NCBI RefSeq assembly: GCF_000817785.2
Contig: NZ_JTCM02000069.1
Location: 1-33,956 of the forward strand
From: Hassallia byssoidea VB512170
GTDB lineage: Bacteria; Cyanobacteriota; Cyanobacteriia; Cyanobacteriales; Nostocaceae
DNA length: 33,956 nt
Direction of reading: 5' to 3'
Below the pieces are notes generated by a model, which saw only the letters and a program-made list of their open reading frames with translations, did not search any database and had not been told where the DNA came from. The translations under genes and the position numbers were made by a program. Below are positions 15,361-23,867 of this stretch, piece by piece; the first letter of the stretch is position 1; every line of letters begins with the position of its first letter.

Positions 15361-16641
15361 CTACTCTTGATTTCCTACTTTTGTGTGAGTAGGCAAAATT
15401 CGATTGAGGTACTGCAAAATGGCAAGGGTGATGACAACACTAAAGGAAAATCCTAACCAAAAGCTATGGGTAACAATTCGCGGTTGATCTAATGCCCAAC
15501 CCCCCAAGGGAGGACCGATAAAATAGCCAATAGCCCAACACAGAGAATTGATGGCGAAATAAACCCCACGTTGAGATTCGGGGGCTAAGTCGGTGACTAA
15601 TGAAGAGGCTGAGGGGGTGAATGCGGTTATAGCAACGGCAAATATTGCCAATGCTAAAGCTGCCCAAAATAGATTACCGGATGTCGTAATGCCACAAGCC
15701 CAGATGAAGCTGAAACCAACTGCCCATAGCAAGCAAGAAAAGGTAAACGCTACTGTGTGAGAGAAGGATTTTAAAACACGGGCAACGGGTATCTGTGAGA
15801 GAATAGCGATCGCTAAATGCAGCGCGAAAAGCGCACTAATAGTAGTTTCTGAAAATCCTTTTGCCGACCCTACCGACACAAAGTTTTTAAAGTAGATGGG
15901 AATGGTGCTGTGCAGTTGGGAAAGGTAGGTGGTGAAGATGATATTCAGGACAATGTAGACCAAAAAAGGGCGATCGCTTAATGCTGCCATCCAAGACGCG
16001 ATATGTTGTGTCTTCTGCGATTGTCTCATATCTGGTGGACGAGTTTCCGCGATCGCCAGATAAACAACTGCAAAAAAGACAATAAAAGAAATTGCATCAA
16101 TAATAAATAGCGATCGATAACTGCCAGTAGTTGTCACCAAAACGCCACCCAAGACAATTCCCATCCCCAAACCGAGATTATCTGCCAACCGCGTAATCGC
16201 ATAAGCTTCACGGCGATTTTCAGATGGTGTCAAGTCGGCGACAACGGCTTCATTTGCGGGCCAGTATAAACCCAAACCCAAGCCTGTAATTAAGTTACCA
16301 ATCACCAAAGTAGCAAAATTGTGGCTTGCAGCTAAAACTAGAGAACCAATTGCCGAAATTGCTGCTGAAAACAATAACGTGCGTCTGCGTCCCCAGGAGG
16401 GAGAATCAACACCAATACCACCCAAAATTCTGCCTGCGACACCAGAAATCGATGCGCTACCTAAGGCTAAACCGACAGCGGTTGTAGATAAACCGACTTT
16501 GTTGACGAAAAATATCGGGGCATAAAACAGGGTAAAGCCTGTGCCCATTTCTAACAAAAGCCTACCAACTGCCAAAATCCAAACTTTGGGATGAATCGGC
16601 GGAAACCACGATGCGAACTGGAACTTGGGCGGAAATTTCAA
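15361..16641 (-). CDS. MFS transporter
   Basis: Twelve-helix major facilitator protein, 426 residues, of the drug/H+ antiporter type. The signature between helices 2 and 3 is GGIGVDSPSWGRRRT (74-88). The motif-C-like stretch GLGLGLYWPANEA and the second-half FTPSASSLVTDLAPESQRG are typical. The first helix begins after a short positive N-terminus (MKFPPKFQF). Substrate cannot be deduced. It reads toward the porin with a 460-bp gap, so it is probably not in an operon with it. It could serve the biosynthetic operon at 5244-12427 but is not adjacent, and the MATE gene is the better candidate. Confidence 0.88.
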   Translation of the reverse strand: MKFPPKFQFASWFPPIHPKVWILAVGRLLLEMGTGFTLFYAPIFFVNKVGLSTTAVGLALGSASISGVAGRILGGIGVDSPSWGRRRTLLFSAAISAIGSLVLAASHNFATLVIGNLITGLGLGLYWPANEAVVADLTPSENRREAYAITRLADNLGLGMGIVLGGVLVTTTGSYRSLFIIDAISFIVFFAVVYLAIAETRPPDMRQSQKTQHIASWMAALSDRPFLVYIVLNIIFTTYLSQLHSTIPIYFKNFVSVGSAKGFSETTISALFALHLAIAILSQIPVARVLKSFSHTVAFTFSCLLWAVGFSFIWACGITTSGNLFWAALALAIFAVAITAFTPSASSLVTDLAPESQRGVYFAINSLCWAIGYFIGPPLGGWALDQPRIVTHSFWLGFSFSVVITLAILQYLNRILPTHTKVGNQE

Positions 16642-16763
16642 CGATCGCTCTAGCTAAAGTTTTGTTAATTATAAATTTAAAAAATAATTTTTAATTTTTA
16701 ATCTGTCAAAGGGGCTAATTGTATTTTTTGTAATTCTTATCATTCACGCTGATTTTCCTCACT

Positions 16764-16805
16764 GATTCCACAGACTTTCCACAGCCATTATACAGGTTTT
16801 CCACA
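16764..16805 (+). other. Three phased DnaA-box-like sites in an AT-rich gap
   Basis: GATTCCACA (16764-16772), CTTTCCACA (16775-16783) and TTTTCCACA (16797-16805) share TTCCACA. The last equals the cyanobacterial DnaA-box consensus I recall. Start-to-start steps are 11 and 22 bp, one and two helical turns. A very AT-rich block (16660-16700) lies beside them. dnaN, the usual cyanobacterial oriC neighbour, is not in the window. The rest of the 16642-17151 gap holds no gene that I can support. Confidence 0.35.
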
Positions 16806-17151
16806 ACCGCTTTACGGTTTCATCGGCGATTGATGGCGATCGCTTAATTTTTTATTGTTAGGGATACTTGACTTCAAGGACTGAGTTTGTATGAACATAT
16901 GTAACAAAAAAGTGCTTCCAAGCCTGATTATTCTGTAAATGTTTAGTTGTGAGCAACTGATTTGTAACATTTCGCAGCATTGACAAACCTACCCCCTCTT
17001 GGCGCACAATGATTCGGCTTGCTTTTGTAATCGGCAGTGCAGCTGTGTAAAATTACCCAGTTGTTGCCTGGGGAATTGAGTGTGTTGTTCAAAAACTGGT
17101 AACAGCAAGCAACGTGTACAAAATTGATTAACCTGATAGGGGAAAATAGAA

Positions 17152-17349
17152 ATGAACGCAACGGTTAGCATATTTACAGAAATTCCGGAAACGCTGCACG
17201 AATCCCTCAAAACTTACTTAGAATCACATCCAGATTGGGATCAAAATCGAGTATTAACGGCGGCGCTGTCATTGTTTTTGCTGCAAAATGGAGATAGCGA
17301 TCGCCGTGCGGCTCGCGTATATCTGGAAACTTTATTTCACAATTGCTAA
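17152..17349 (+). CDS. DUF2811 family small protein
   Basis: The 65-residue product MNATVSIFTEIPETLHESL...FLLQNGDSDRRAARVYLETLF is, as far as I recall, the conserved cyanobacterial DUF2811 family. It looks like a short helical protein without signal or membrane segments. A good Shine-Dalgarno sequence (AGGGGAA) precedes the ATG. Function unknown. The charged DRRAARVYLE end and the PETLHESLKTYLE helix resemble ribbon-helix-helix-sized regulators, but that is only an impression. Confidence 0.85.
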   Translation: MNATVSIFTEIPETLHESLKTYLESHPDWDQNRVLTAALSLFLLQNGDSDRRAARVYLETLFHNC

Positions 17350-17847
17350 GTATAAGTGCGGTGCAAGCATAAGATACAACACCTCCACATGCTCTTGGTG
17401 CTGTTAAGCGGGCTTTTTTAGTTAGAGTATAGTCAGATGGCGATCGCTTACCTTGGGCGCTTTTACTGCGGTTAACGCGCCCCATTGCCACTGACGACCC
17501 TACCTCAAACAAAGAAAAATATTTATTATATATAAAACTCTCAATTTTCCCGAAATTTCAAATACAGAAAATTGAAGTTATTTATACAAAGTGCGATGGC
17601 ATCTAGCAGGCGAAAGCTTGTCAAATTTCCCTGACAATTGCTCCAATTGAAACTAAATCTACGCGCGATCGCAGTTAACACTTGTAAAAGCTAGACGCAC
17701 CCCATTTAAAAAAAGAAATCAAGATTTGCAAAAATTGAAGTAAAGCAAGTTGTGTGGTAAATACATCAATAGCGTATCTTTGGGCGAAAGCTGTGTGAAT
17801 GAACGCTGTTGATACCAAAGAAATTCACGCTTTTTAGCATCAAAAGT
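17350..17847. other. Intergenic gap without a supported gene
   Basis: About 500 bp between the DUF2811 gene (+) and the response regulator (-). It contains several HIP1 octamers and a weak stem around 17377-17403 before GCGGGCTTTTTTA, which might end the DUF2811 transcript. TTGTCA and TGACAA near 17618-17637 form a small stem. Open frames here read as antisense noise. Confidence 0.4.
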
Positions 17848-17874
17848 CAAGAGTCAAAAAACTCAAGACTCTTG
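17848..17874 (-). terminator. Probable terminator of the response-regulator gene
   Basis: CAAGAGTC (17848-17855) and GACTCTTG (17867-17874) are perfect 8-bp arms with an 11-bp loop, three bases after the stop codon. On the minus strand the stem is followed by ACTTTTGA, a short T tract. Confidence 0.45.
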
Positions 17875-17876
17875 AT

Positions 17877-18599
17877 TCAGGACTTGCTATCAGACTGCGG
17901 TTGAGTAGGACATTCAAATTTATATCCTACGCCACGTACAGTCTGGATTAGTGCTGGCTGACTAGCATCGGCTTCAATCTTCTTGCGAATTTGACCGATA
18001 TGCACATCCACAACGCGCTGATCGCCGACATATTCATAGTCCCATACCTCTTGGATGAGTTCGGCTCGTCGCCAAACTCGACCGGGATGGCTGGCTAAGA
18101 AATGCAACAAGTCAAATTCTAGAGCAGTTAAAAGTACTGGTTGGGTGTTAAGTGTTACCTCTCGGCGTACTGGATCGATCATCAGTTTTTCAAATACCAG
18201 GCGTTTTTGTTCTGCTGTGGTAACAACCCGCTGACGCCGCAAAATTGCTGCTACTCTGACTTCTAGTTCTCCCAGACCAAATGGTTTGGTGAGATAGTCA
18301 TCAGCACCTTTAGCAAAGCCGCGAATCTTGTCGGCTTCGTCTGCACGGCTAGTCAGCATCAGAACAAAAACACCGTTACGGCTTTGCATCTCTTGGCAGA
18401 GGTTAAACCCAATTACATCAGGTAAATTCACATCTAGAATCACCAAATCTGGGTTAAATTGCTCAAATAAAGCTATGGCAGTCTTACCGTCTTCGGCAGC
18501 CTCTACCTGATAGCTCTGCTTAATCAGAAAGCGTTGAATTAAATTACGAACCGCAGGGTCGTCATCAACTACAAGAACTTTGGCAGGAGCCATGACCAT
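17877..18599 (-). CDS. OmpR/PhoB-type two-component response regulator
   Basis: The receiver domain spans about 4-120: acidic pocket VVDDD, phospho-acceptor Asp in LVILDVNLPDV, switch Thr in MLTSR, and Lys in LTKPFG. The C-terminal winged helix covers about 140-235 (LTALEFDLLHFLASHPGRVWRRAELIQEVWDYEY, VDVHIGQIRKKIE, IQTVRGVGYKFE). It should be a DNA-binding transcription factor. No histidine kinase is adjacent, so it is an orphan regulator here. It is not RpaA or RpaB by the sequences I recall. The start is set at ATG 18599 (MVMAPAKVLVVDDD); ATG 18593 is equally possible, while the TTG at 18611 has no ribosome site. Confidence 0.93.
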   Translation of the reverse strand: MVMAPAKVLVVDDDPAVRNLIQRFLIKQSYQVEAAEDGKTAIALFEQFNPDLVILDVNLPDVIGFNLCQEMQSRNGVFVLMLTSRADEADKIRGFAKGADDYLTKPFGLGELEVRVAAILRRQRVVTTAEQKRLVFEKLMIDPVRREVTLNTQPVLLTALEFDLLHFLASHPGRVWRRAELIQEVWDYEYVGDQRVVDVHIGQIRKKIEADASQPALIQTVRGVGYKFECPTQPQSDSKS

Positions 18600-18935
18600 C
18601 ACTTTGCACAAAAAATCATAGGATTAATAAAGGTCGCCGCGTCAAAGCACGGTTTCACGGGAGTAATAACAATCTACAAGTTTAAGGTATTAATTTCCCG
18701 ATCGCCCAAGTAATAGTGTAATCAGGATTCTGGACAATTAGAACGCGAATATTCACAGAGACTGCCAGTGTTGCACCGAAGTGCAGATGTTGAAATTGTC
18801 AAGTTATTTGTGTCCAGTAAGCTTCGGTGACCCGCATTCTGCACGATTTAGGTGCTAATGGGACACTTTGGTGATTAAAGGTTGCGCTTGTTTTTAAAAC
18901 GCTTCAATTTTAAATCGATATGCAGCTCAATGCCA

Positions 18936-18960
18936 CAAGCCATTGGCTTGACTTTTTATT
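18936..18960 (+). terminator. Orphan Rho-independent terminator in a gene-free gap
   Basis: CAAGCC-ATT-GGCTTG (18936-18950) is followed by ACTTTTTATT. It is a canonical plus-strand terminator, but no plus-strand gene lies upstream within 18600-18935, so an unannotated transcript may end here. Nothing else was recognised in 18600-19283. Confidence 0.45.
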
Positions 18961-19283
18961 TAAAATGTCAAGGTACGGTGAGATGCTTTATCACAAAACA
19001 AAAAGTTAATTTTTTCATCAAGGATGCCTTTTAGGTATTTTTCGCTTAAACTCCAGATTAGAGCTAGAACTGGGCAACGACATGAGGGGATACACTGAGT
19101 TATAATAATATGTTAAAGTTACTATAGTTAAATTTCCCAAGTCGATAATATCGCTCTTGAGTGCTACTATCCAGGTAGGGCAACAATCGAGCGATCGCCT
19201 AATCGACCGAGATAAAACCACACGAACCGTTTTTCCTTCAAAAAAAGGCTGCTGCCAACTAAGGCTATACGTAATAAACTCCC

Positions 19284-19910
19284 ATGAGCGATCAAAATCC
19301 CTACGAAAAACTTGGGGTATCTGAAGATGCTAGCTTCGATGAAATTCAAGACGCTCGCAATCGCCTGTTGGAGCAATACAGTGGCGATACAAAGCGTCTA
19401 GAAATGATTAACGTGGCTTACGATGCGATTTTAATGGATCGCTTGCGGATGCGCCAAGAAGGTAAAATCAAAGTACCAGAACGCATTCGGTTTCCTGAAC
19501 GCCTCGTCCAAGCACCTGCGAAAGAAAGTCCCACCAAGAGCGAACTTTCAAACGCTTGGCTGCAACGAATCATTGATAAACCAACGCCGAGAGATGTGTT
19601 GTTACCTGGAGCTTGGTATTTGGGTTTGAGTGCTATTAGTGTGTTTTACCAAGCCGGGGGCGATCAGGTTTTACAATTGGCATTGGTGCTAGGTGTTGGT
19701 ATAGGTATTTACTTTCTCAATCGCAAAGAAGGCAAGTTTGGTCGAGCAGTTTTGTTGACTCTGCTCGGCTTAATAGTAGGTTTAATTACTGGGGGACTAG
19801 TTGCTGGGTTGCTTGTGCCGCAAATGACATTTATCAGTATGACGGCAAATCAGTTTTCTACTGTGCTGACGTTTATATTGTTGTGGTTGATTAGCAGCTT
19901 TCTGCGTTAA
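19284..19910 (+). CDS. CPP1-like J-domain-related membrane protein
   Basis: The 208-residue product begins with a DnaJ-like helical region (NPYEKLGVSEDASFDEIQDARNRLLEQY, 5-32) but lacks the HPD tripeptide. Three to four transmembrane segments follow (about 112-130, 134-145, 153-180, 187-206). This is the layout of CPP1 (DUF3353), the plastid and cyanobacterial chaperone-like protein that stabilises protochlorophyllide oxidoreductase in Arabidopsis. Likely thylakoid or plasma membrane. The gene converges on the HAD gene, with an inverted repeat between them. Confidence 0.82.
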   Translation: MSDQNPYEKLGVSEDASFDEIQDARNRLLEQYSGDTKRLEMINVAYDAILMDRLRMRQEGKIKVPERIRFPERLVQAPAKESPTKSELSNAWLQRIIDKPTPRDVLLPGAWYLGLSAISVFYQAGGDQVLQLALVLGVGIGIYFLNRKEGKFGRAVLLTLLGLIVGLITGGLVAGLLVPQMTFISMTANQFSTVLTFILLWLISSFLR

Positions 19911-19961
19911 GCGTGCTTGCTGTTTGATGCCGATCGCTCTTTGGGGTTGTGCAAAGGGTGG

Positions 19962-20030
19962 AATTGGTCAGCCGGACAACCGAGATCCGCACTTGCCTTC
20001 AAAGTTATTCCAATACAGGGCTGACCAATT
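19962..20030. terminator. Long-range inverted repeat between convergent genes
   Basis: AATTGGTCAGCC (19962-19973) and GGCTGACCAATT (20019-20030) are perfect 12-bp arms around a 45-bp loop, exactly between the ends of the CPP1-like (+) and HAD (-) genes. A bidirectional transcription end or mRNA 3'-end hairpin is the simplest reading. There is no strong T tract, so intrinsic termination is not proven. Confidence 0.4.
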
Positions 20031-20033
20031 TAT

Positions 20034-20720
20034 TCAATTGCCGGATGCTAAAACAAAATCCACAGCCGCGCTCAAATCCTTGACAATTAAGTCAGGGTTG
20101 TATTGTGCCAATTGGGAGCGATCGCGGATGCCACACTCTACAGCCATCACCTTGACACCGTGATTTTTAGCGGCGGTGATGTCGGCTTCTGTATCCCCCA
20201 CCATCCAAGTATCAGCAGCGGTTGGTAGTTCTGCTATTGCCCGTTCCATCAGTAAAGGTTTATCATCAATGTCGCGGGTTTTAACGTAGTCGTTGGTTAG
20301 GCAATAACAACGATTTTCCGGGAAAAACCTGCCTAAATCGTGTTTTTTAAAGGCATAGTCAAGTTCTTTAAATCGGCGCATTGTCATCACCGCCAAATCG
20401 ATCCCAGCTGATTGAATTTTTAACAGTGCTTCCACCGCTCCCGGCGCGAGGGTATCATAATCAAAGTAAGGCTCTGTATGCACGGTTTGCCGCCGCAACT
20501 GAGCAAATTCTTGTGCCTGTACTTCGTCCAAACCGGAATTTAAGGCAATTTGTTTTTCCGGAACGCGCGATCGCTTCAATTGCCAAAATTCCGCTTTTGA
20601 AAGTTTTTGTACTGCTTGGTTTGGGCGGTGTGTCTTCTCCAGACAAAATTGATAAACGCGGTAATACCGTTGGGAAACATCAATAATCGGACCATCAAAG
20701 TCTGTAATTAGTCTTAACAT
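20034..20720 (-). CDS. HAD-family hydrolase (phosphatase-like)
   Basis: The 228-residue product carries the four HAD motifs: DFDGPIID with nucleophile D7 and acid/base D9; AVMTMRR (motif II Thr); a Lys in KPLLMERAI; and GDTEADITAA (motif IV acids). An alpha-helical cap lies between motifs I and II, placing it with the phosphoglycolate phosphatase-like subfamily. Substrate unknown. The DGP replaces the more common DGT/DGV after the second Asp. It ends at an inverted repeat and starts about 107 bp downstream of the hppD stop, so the two may be cotranscribed. Confidence 0.85.
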   Translation of the reverse strand: MLRLITDFDGPIIDVSQRYYRVYQFCLEKTHRPNQAVQKLSKAEFWQLKRSRVPEKQIALNSGLDEVQAQEFAQLRRQTVHTEPYFDYDTLAPGAVEALLKIQSAGIDLAVMTMRRFKELDYAFKKHDLGRFFPENRCYCLTNDYVKTRDIDDKPLLMERAIAELPTAADTWMVGDTEADITAAKNHGVKVMAVECGIRDRSQLAQYNPDLIVKDLSAAVDFVLASGN

Positions 20721-20827
20721 TTAGGGAAATGTAACTTTTATTTACAGACTAACTTAAATCGTATTGTCTTTTCAATTGAAATATTTGATGCGTGAATTTT
20801 GAATTACTAATCTTAGCCCGAAAATGA

Positions 20828-21985
20828 TTAAAGGCTACCGCGTTTGATTTGTTCGTTTTCAATCGCTTCAAACAAAGCGCGAAAGTTACCTTCACCAAAA
20901 CCTTGAGCTTGCGAACGGCGTTCGATAAACTCAAAGAAAAAGGTAGGCTGTCCGAAAATTGGCTGAGTAAAAATTTGTAGCAGTACTGCTTTTTGATTAT
21001 CTTCTCTCCAATCTACCAAAATTTCCTGTCTCGCTAACGCCTCAAGTTCTAGAGTTGATAAAGGCAGTCCTTGTCGCTGTTTTAGCTGCGAGTAATAGCT
21101 TTGAGGCACTGGAAGTAAGGATAAACCACTCTGCCGAAAAAGAGCGATCGCATCCACAATATTGGGCGTTTGCAAAGCGATATGTTGAATTCCCGCTCCC
21201 AGGTTCACGTCCAAAAACTCTTGAATCTGAGAATGAGTTGAAGCCGGTTCATTAATTGGCAATTGTACGCTGCCATTACGTGAAAGCATAACTCGGCTGT
21301 GCAAAGCAGAGCGATCGGTTTTAATTTTAAACGCTTGTTGGGGTTGAAAATCGAGAACCTCTTCATACCAAGCCACAGCATGTTCTAAATCACCCGCTGC
21401 CACGTTTAGGACGATGTGATCTATAGCGGTGATGGAGGGGAGGGGGAGGGGGATGGGGAGACAAGGAGATGGGGAGACAAGGAGATGGGGGGATGGGGGG
21501 AATGGGGAGAAAGAATTGTCCCCTTGTCCCCTTGTCCCCTTGTCTCCAAGGAGTCTCCCTTGTCCCCTTTCTATCAAAGTATGAGTCAAAGAACCCCAAG
21601 CGGAGATTTTGCCCCACTTGATGTATTCTTGACTTTGTTGGTATTGGTGAATCGGTTGTATGATTTTGGCGTTGTGTTGTGTAGCGAGGGCGATCGCAGC
21701 TTCTACATCTTCGACAGCAAAAGCGACATCTGCCACACCAGGGGGGTGCTGACGCAAAAACTCAGCTACTGGACTTGTGGGTAACAGTGGTGAAGACAGC
21801 AAAAAGCAGACGGCACCACTTTTGACTACTTTTGTGCAAGTGTGAAACGATCCGTACTCGTTGCTTGATGTCAAGCTTAGGGGCATTATATAATCTGTTA
21901 CCGCTTGAAAGCCAAGATGACTTACAAACCAGTCTTGCCAGACGAGCGCATCTTTTACATAAAAGTGAACGTGATCTATTTTCAT
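20828..21985 (-). CDS. hppD: 4-Hydroxyphenylpyruvate dioxygenase (HPPD-like)
   Basis: Fe(II) enzyme that converts 4-hydroxyphenylpyruvate to homogentisate, feeding tocopherol and related quinones. It has two vicinal-oxygen-chelate halves. The metal ligands are H190 (AIDHIVLN), H268 (GIQHIALQT) and E352 (FFFEFIERR), all present, and the C-terminal GFGEGNFRALFEAIE helix gates the active site. Residues about 144-184, between the halves, are Pro/Ser-rich (RLLGDKGTRGQGD..., SPHLLVSPSPCLPIPLPLP) and encoded by an intergenic-type repeat inserted in frame. Homologues have a short linker there. The frame is intact, so the enzyme may still be active. Identity as HPPD rather than a related dioxygenase is based on the ligands and the C-terminal helix. 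Confidence 0.9.
   Translation of the reverse strand: MKIDHVHFYVKDALVWQDWFVSHLGFQAVTDYIMPLSLTSSNEYGSFHTCTKVVKSGAVCFLLSSPLLPTSPVAEFLRQHPPGVADVAFAVEDVEAAIALATQHNAKIIQPIHQYQQSQEYIKWGKISAWGSLTHTLIERGQGRLLGDKGTRGQGDNSFSPFPPSPHLLVSPSPCLPIPLPLPSITAIDHIVLNVAAGDLEHAVAWYEEVLDFQPQQAFKIKTDRSALHSRVMLSRNGSVQLPINEPASTHSQIQEFLDVNLGAGIQHIALQTPNIVDAIALFRQSGLSLLPVPQSYYSQLKQRQGLPLSTLELEALARQEILVDWREDNQKAVLLQIFTQPIFGQPTFFFEFIERRSQAQGFGEGNFRALFEAIENEQIKRGSL
21434..21556. repeat. GGGGAGACAAGG palindromic repeat inside hppD
   Basis: Plus strand: tandem GGGGAGACAAGGAGAT units and GGGGGATGGGGGGAATGGGG, then an opposing run of TTGTCCCC units (three in a row). The two arms are complementary (GGGGACAAGG against CCTTGTCCCC), giving a long imperfect hairpin. 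Such sequence is otherwise intergenic in these genomes. It adds about 41 codons without breaking the reading frame. Confidence 0.85.
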
Positions 21986-22151
21986 AAACTAGGAAAATCC
22001 AGCGCTTGGAGCTTATCTGTCTGTAGATTTTGCCTTTTTTGCCGGATTTTCAGGTCTTTCCTAAGCTAGAATTAAGTATAATCAGCTTTGTTTTTGACCT
22101 AAAAAAACATAAGATGCCAGGAAAGCAAGTTAAGGCGCTCTTTAATGTGGC

Positions 22152-22183
22152 GCGATACTCCAAGGGAGTGGCTTTGCCAACGC
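22152..22183. repeat. GCGATACTCC...GGAGTGGCTTTGCC palindromic repeat
   Basis: A degenerate copy of the frequent cyanobacterial hairpin GCGAT-CTCC...GGAGTGGCTTCGCC. It lies in the 360-bp gap between hppD and the NYN gene (21986-22345). A weak CGCAGAG repeat trace follows at 22299-22318. No gene is seen in the gap. Confidence 0.5.
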
Positions 22184-22345
22184 ACCGACAATGACTTTAT
22201 CATGCATTGTGTTCTTTACATTTATTTACATCATACATAATCAAGAGACTAAGTACAGTACGATCGCGTTTTTAAACGTACTCCTGTAGCTAAGGTAAGC
22301 GCAGAGTAACGCAGAGTGTTTGTGATGAATTTATCTAATTTTGTC

Positions 22346-23734
22346 CTAAGCTGTAACATTTGAGGCTTGACGTAATGCTACATGCCAGCGATCGCCTATT
22401 TTTTGTAGCTCAAAAGAATCGCATGATTGTAAAAATTTAATAAAATTATCATTTAGATGCAAAGATTTGATTTGCTCAGTAATCGATTTACCATATTGTT
22501 GACGAAATTTGCTACCTAAAATTCCAATGCAAATGTAGCTATTAGAAGATTGAGTAGTTAACTTTTTTATAATATTCTTCAGCGCTTGTTCCAAATCTGT
22601 GTTTGAATTAATGCTTGATAATGATGCTACATTAGTTTGTTGAATATCGTCATTGCTGCTATCTAGTTGCTGCACTTGATTTATTTCAAACAGCGTTACA
22701 TATAATTCAGACTGCTCACTCATTTGGTGAACTACAAACTCGGTGGGATAATTAACAAAAATATCTCTTGCCTTTTTACCTGGGAGATGTTGAGAGACAA
22801 CTTGACTGATAGTTAATTGGTATTTGTCTTTAAACATTTGAGAAAGAGTAGCAAGTTTTACCCAACAGTTTTTAGTCCGCTTTTGTTCTATTTTGATTAA
22901 CTCTTTTATTTGATGAATAAACTGTTCAAGTGTTGGTATTTTTGGTAATATATTCAGAGAATAATTATCCTTTTTGCCTGTAGAGATATTAAATACTGTT
23001 ATATTATTTCCTTGCTTGCTAACCCGATACACTGTTAATCCATTTTGCTGAAGATGGTTGCACAGGTTAGTCATCACCGTATCTGAGGAACAAACTAAAA
23101 CTTCCTTAGCTTTTGGGTAATGCTCATGAATTGACGAGCCAAAAGCTATCATTTTTCCATCAGCATGATCTTTACCTGCGGGGACATGAATCAAGTCGTA
23201 ACCACGCTGATGAAATTCAACATCTAGTTTACCCATGCTGCGCCAATTGGCAAAGGCAATTTTAACTTGAATCGGGCAAGTACAAACTGTTGTTAAGAAT
23301 TGTTCAGTTTCGGCGTTTATTTGTAAGTTTTCTGCATCTAAAAGTAAAACTGCTATTTTTGTTTGCGGTAAAGAGCCATTAGTAACTGTGCTATGGCTGC
23401 TTGAACCATTTAACTCAAGTTTTGCAGGATTTAGTAGACGAATTTCTTCAATTAATTTTATTAATATTGGTGAGTTGAAGGATTCAGAAATTAATAAAAC
23501 TTTTAGAAATCCTTGCAATTTTTTAATTAATGTGTCCCAGTCGTCACTTGGGCGAAGTATTTCGGTTAATTTTGCTGTTAAACTAGATTGATGGCGACTG
23601 TTCCAAGGTACGTTTCTATATTTTTCCTGTAATAATTCTGGTTGCTTGTCTTGAATGGCAATAATTGCTTGACCAACATAGAAGCCGATTTTGTTGAAGA
23701 GAGCAGAATCATAAGTTGTCAGCAAAAGTTCCAT
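22346..23734 (-). CDS. NYN-domain ribonuclease-like protein with LOTUS (OST-HTH) domains
   Basis: An N-terminal helical region (1-120) is followed by a NYN (PIN-like) domain at about 125-240. IAVLLLDAENLQI carries D133 and N136, GKDHADGKM carries D189 and D192, and CSSDTVMTNL carries D218, the expected acidic active site. Two LOTUS/OST-HTH-like winged helices follow, near 270-370 (WVKLATLSQMFKDKY) and 385-458 (YICIGILGSKFRQQYGKSITEQIKSLHL). The NYN-LOTUS pairing resembles eukaryotic MARF1/Limkain proteins and bacterial LabA/DUF88 relatives, which act on RNA. Length 462. Monocistronic. Family firm, target unknown. Confidence 0.85.
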   Translation of the reverse strand: MELLLTTYDSALFNKIGFYVGQAIIAIQDKQPELLQEKYRNVPWNSRHQSSLTAKLTEILRPSDDWDTLIKKLQGFLKVLLISESFNSPILIKLIEEIRLLNPAKLELNGSSSHSTVTNGSLPQTKIAVLLLDAENLQINAETEQFLTTVCTCPIQVKIAFANWRSMGKLDVEFHQRGYDLIHVPAGKDHADGKMIAFGSSIHEHYPKAKEVLVCSSDTVMTNLCNHLQQNGLTVYRVSKQGNNITVFNISTGKKDNYSLNILPKIPTLEQFIHQIKELIKIEQKRTKNCWVKLATLSQMFKDKYQLTISQVVSQHLPGKKARDIFVNYPTEFVVHQMSEQSELYVTLFEINQVQQLDSSNDDIQQTNVASLSSINSNTDLEQALKNIIKKLTTQSSNSYICIGILGSKFRQQYGKSITEQIKSLHLNDNFIKFLQSCDSFELQKIGDRWHVALRQASNVTA

Positions 23735-23867
23735 AGTTTACAGCCATTTACAAGCACGTTACAGTAGGATATCCCCAACCATCATTAAAAATGGTAATTT
23801 AATCATGTTATATCTGGGCAAGAAACCATCTGAGATCCGTGAAACTGCTTAAGGTAAATGTTAATAC

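Noticed and set aside
16642-17151. Calling the DnaA-box-like cluster the chromosomal origin
   Set aside because: Only three sites, no dnaN or dnaA nearby, and no skew data; kept only as a possible binding site.
18612-19283. tRNA or other known RNA genes in the large gap
   Set aside because: No cloverleaf with a T-loop GGTTCGA-like segment or a known cyanobacterial sRNA motif was found; only the orphan terminator stands.
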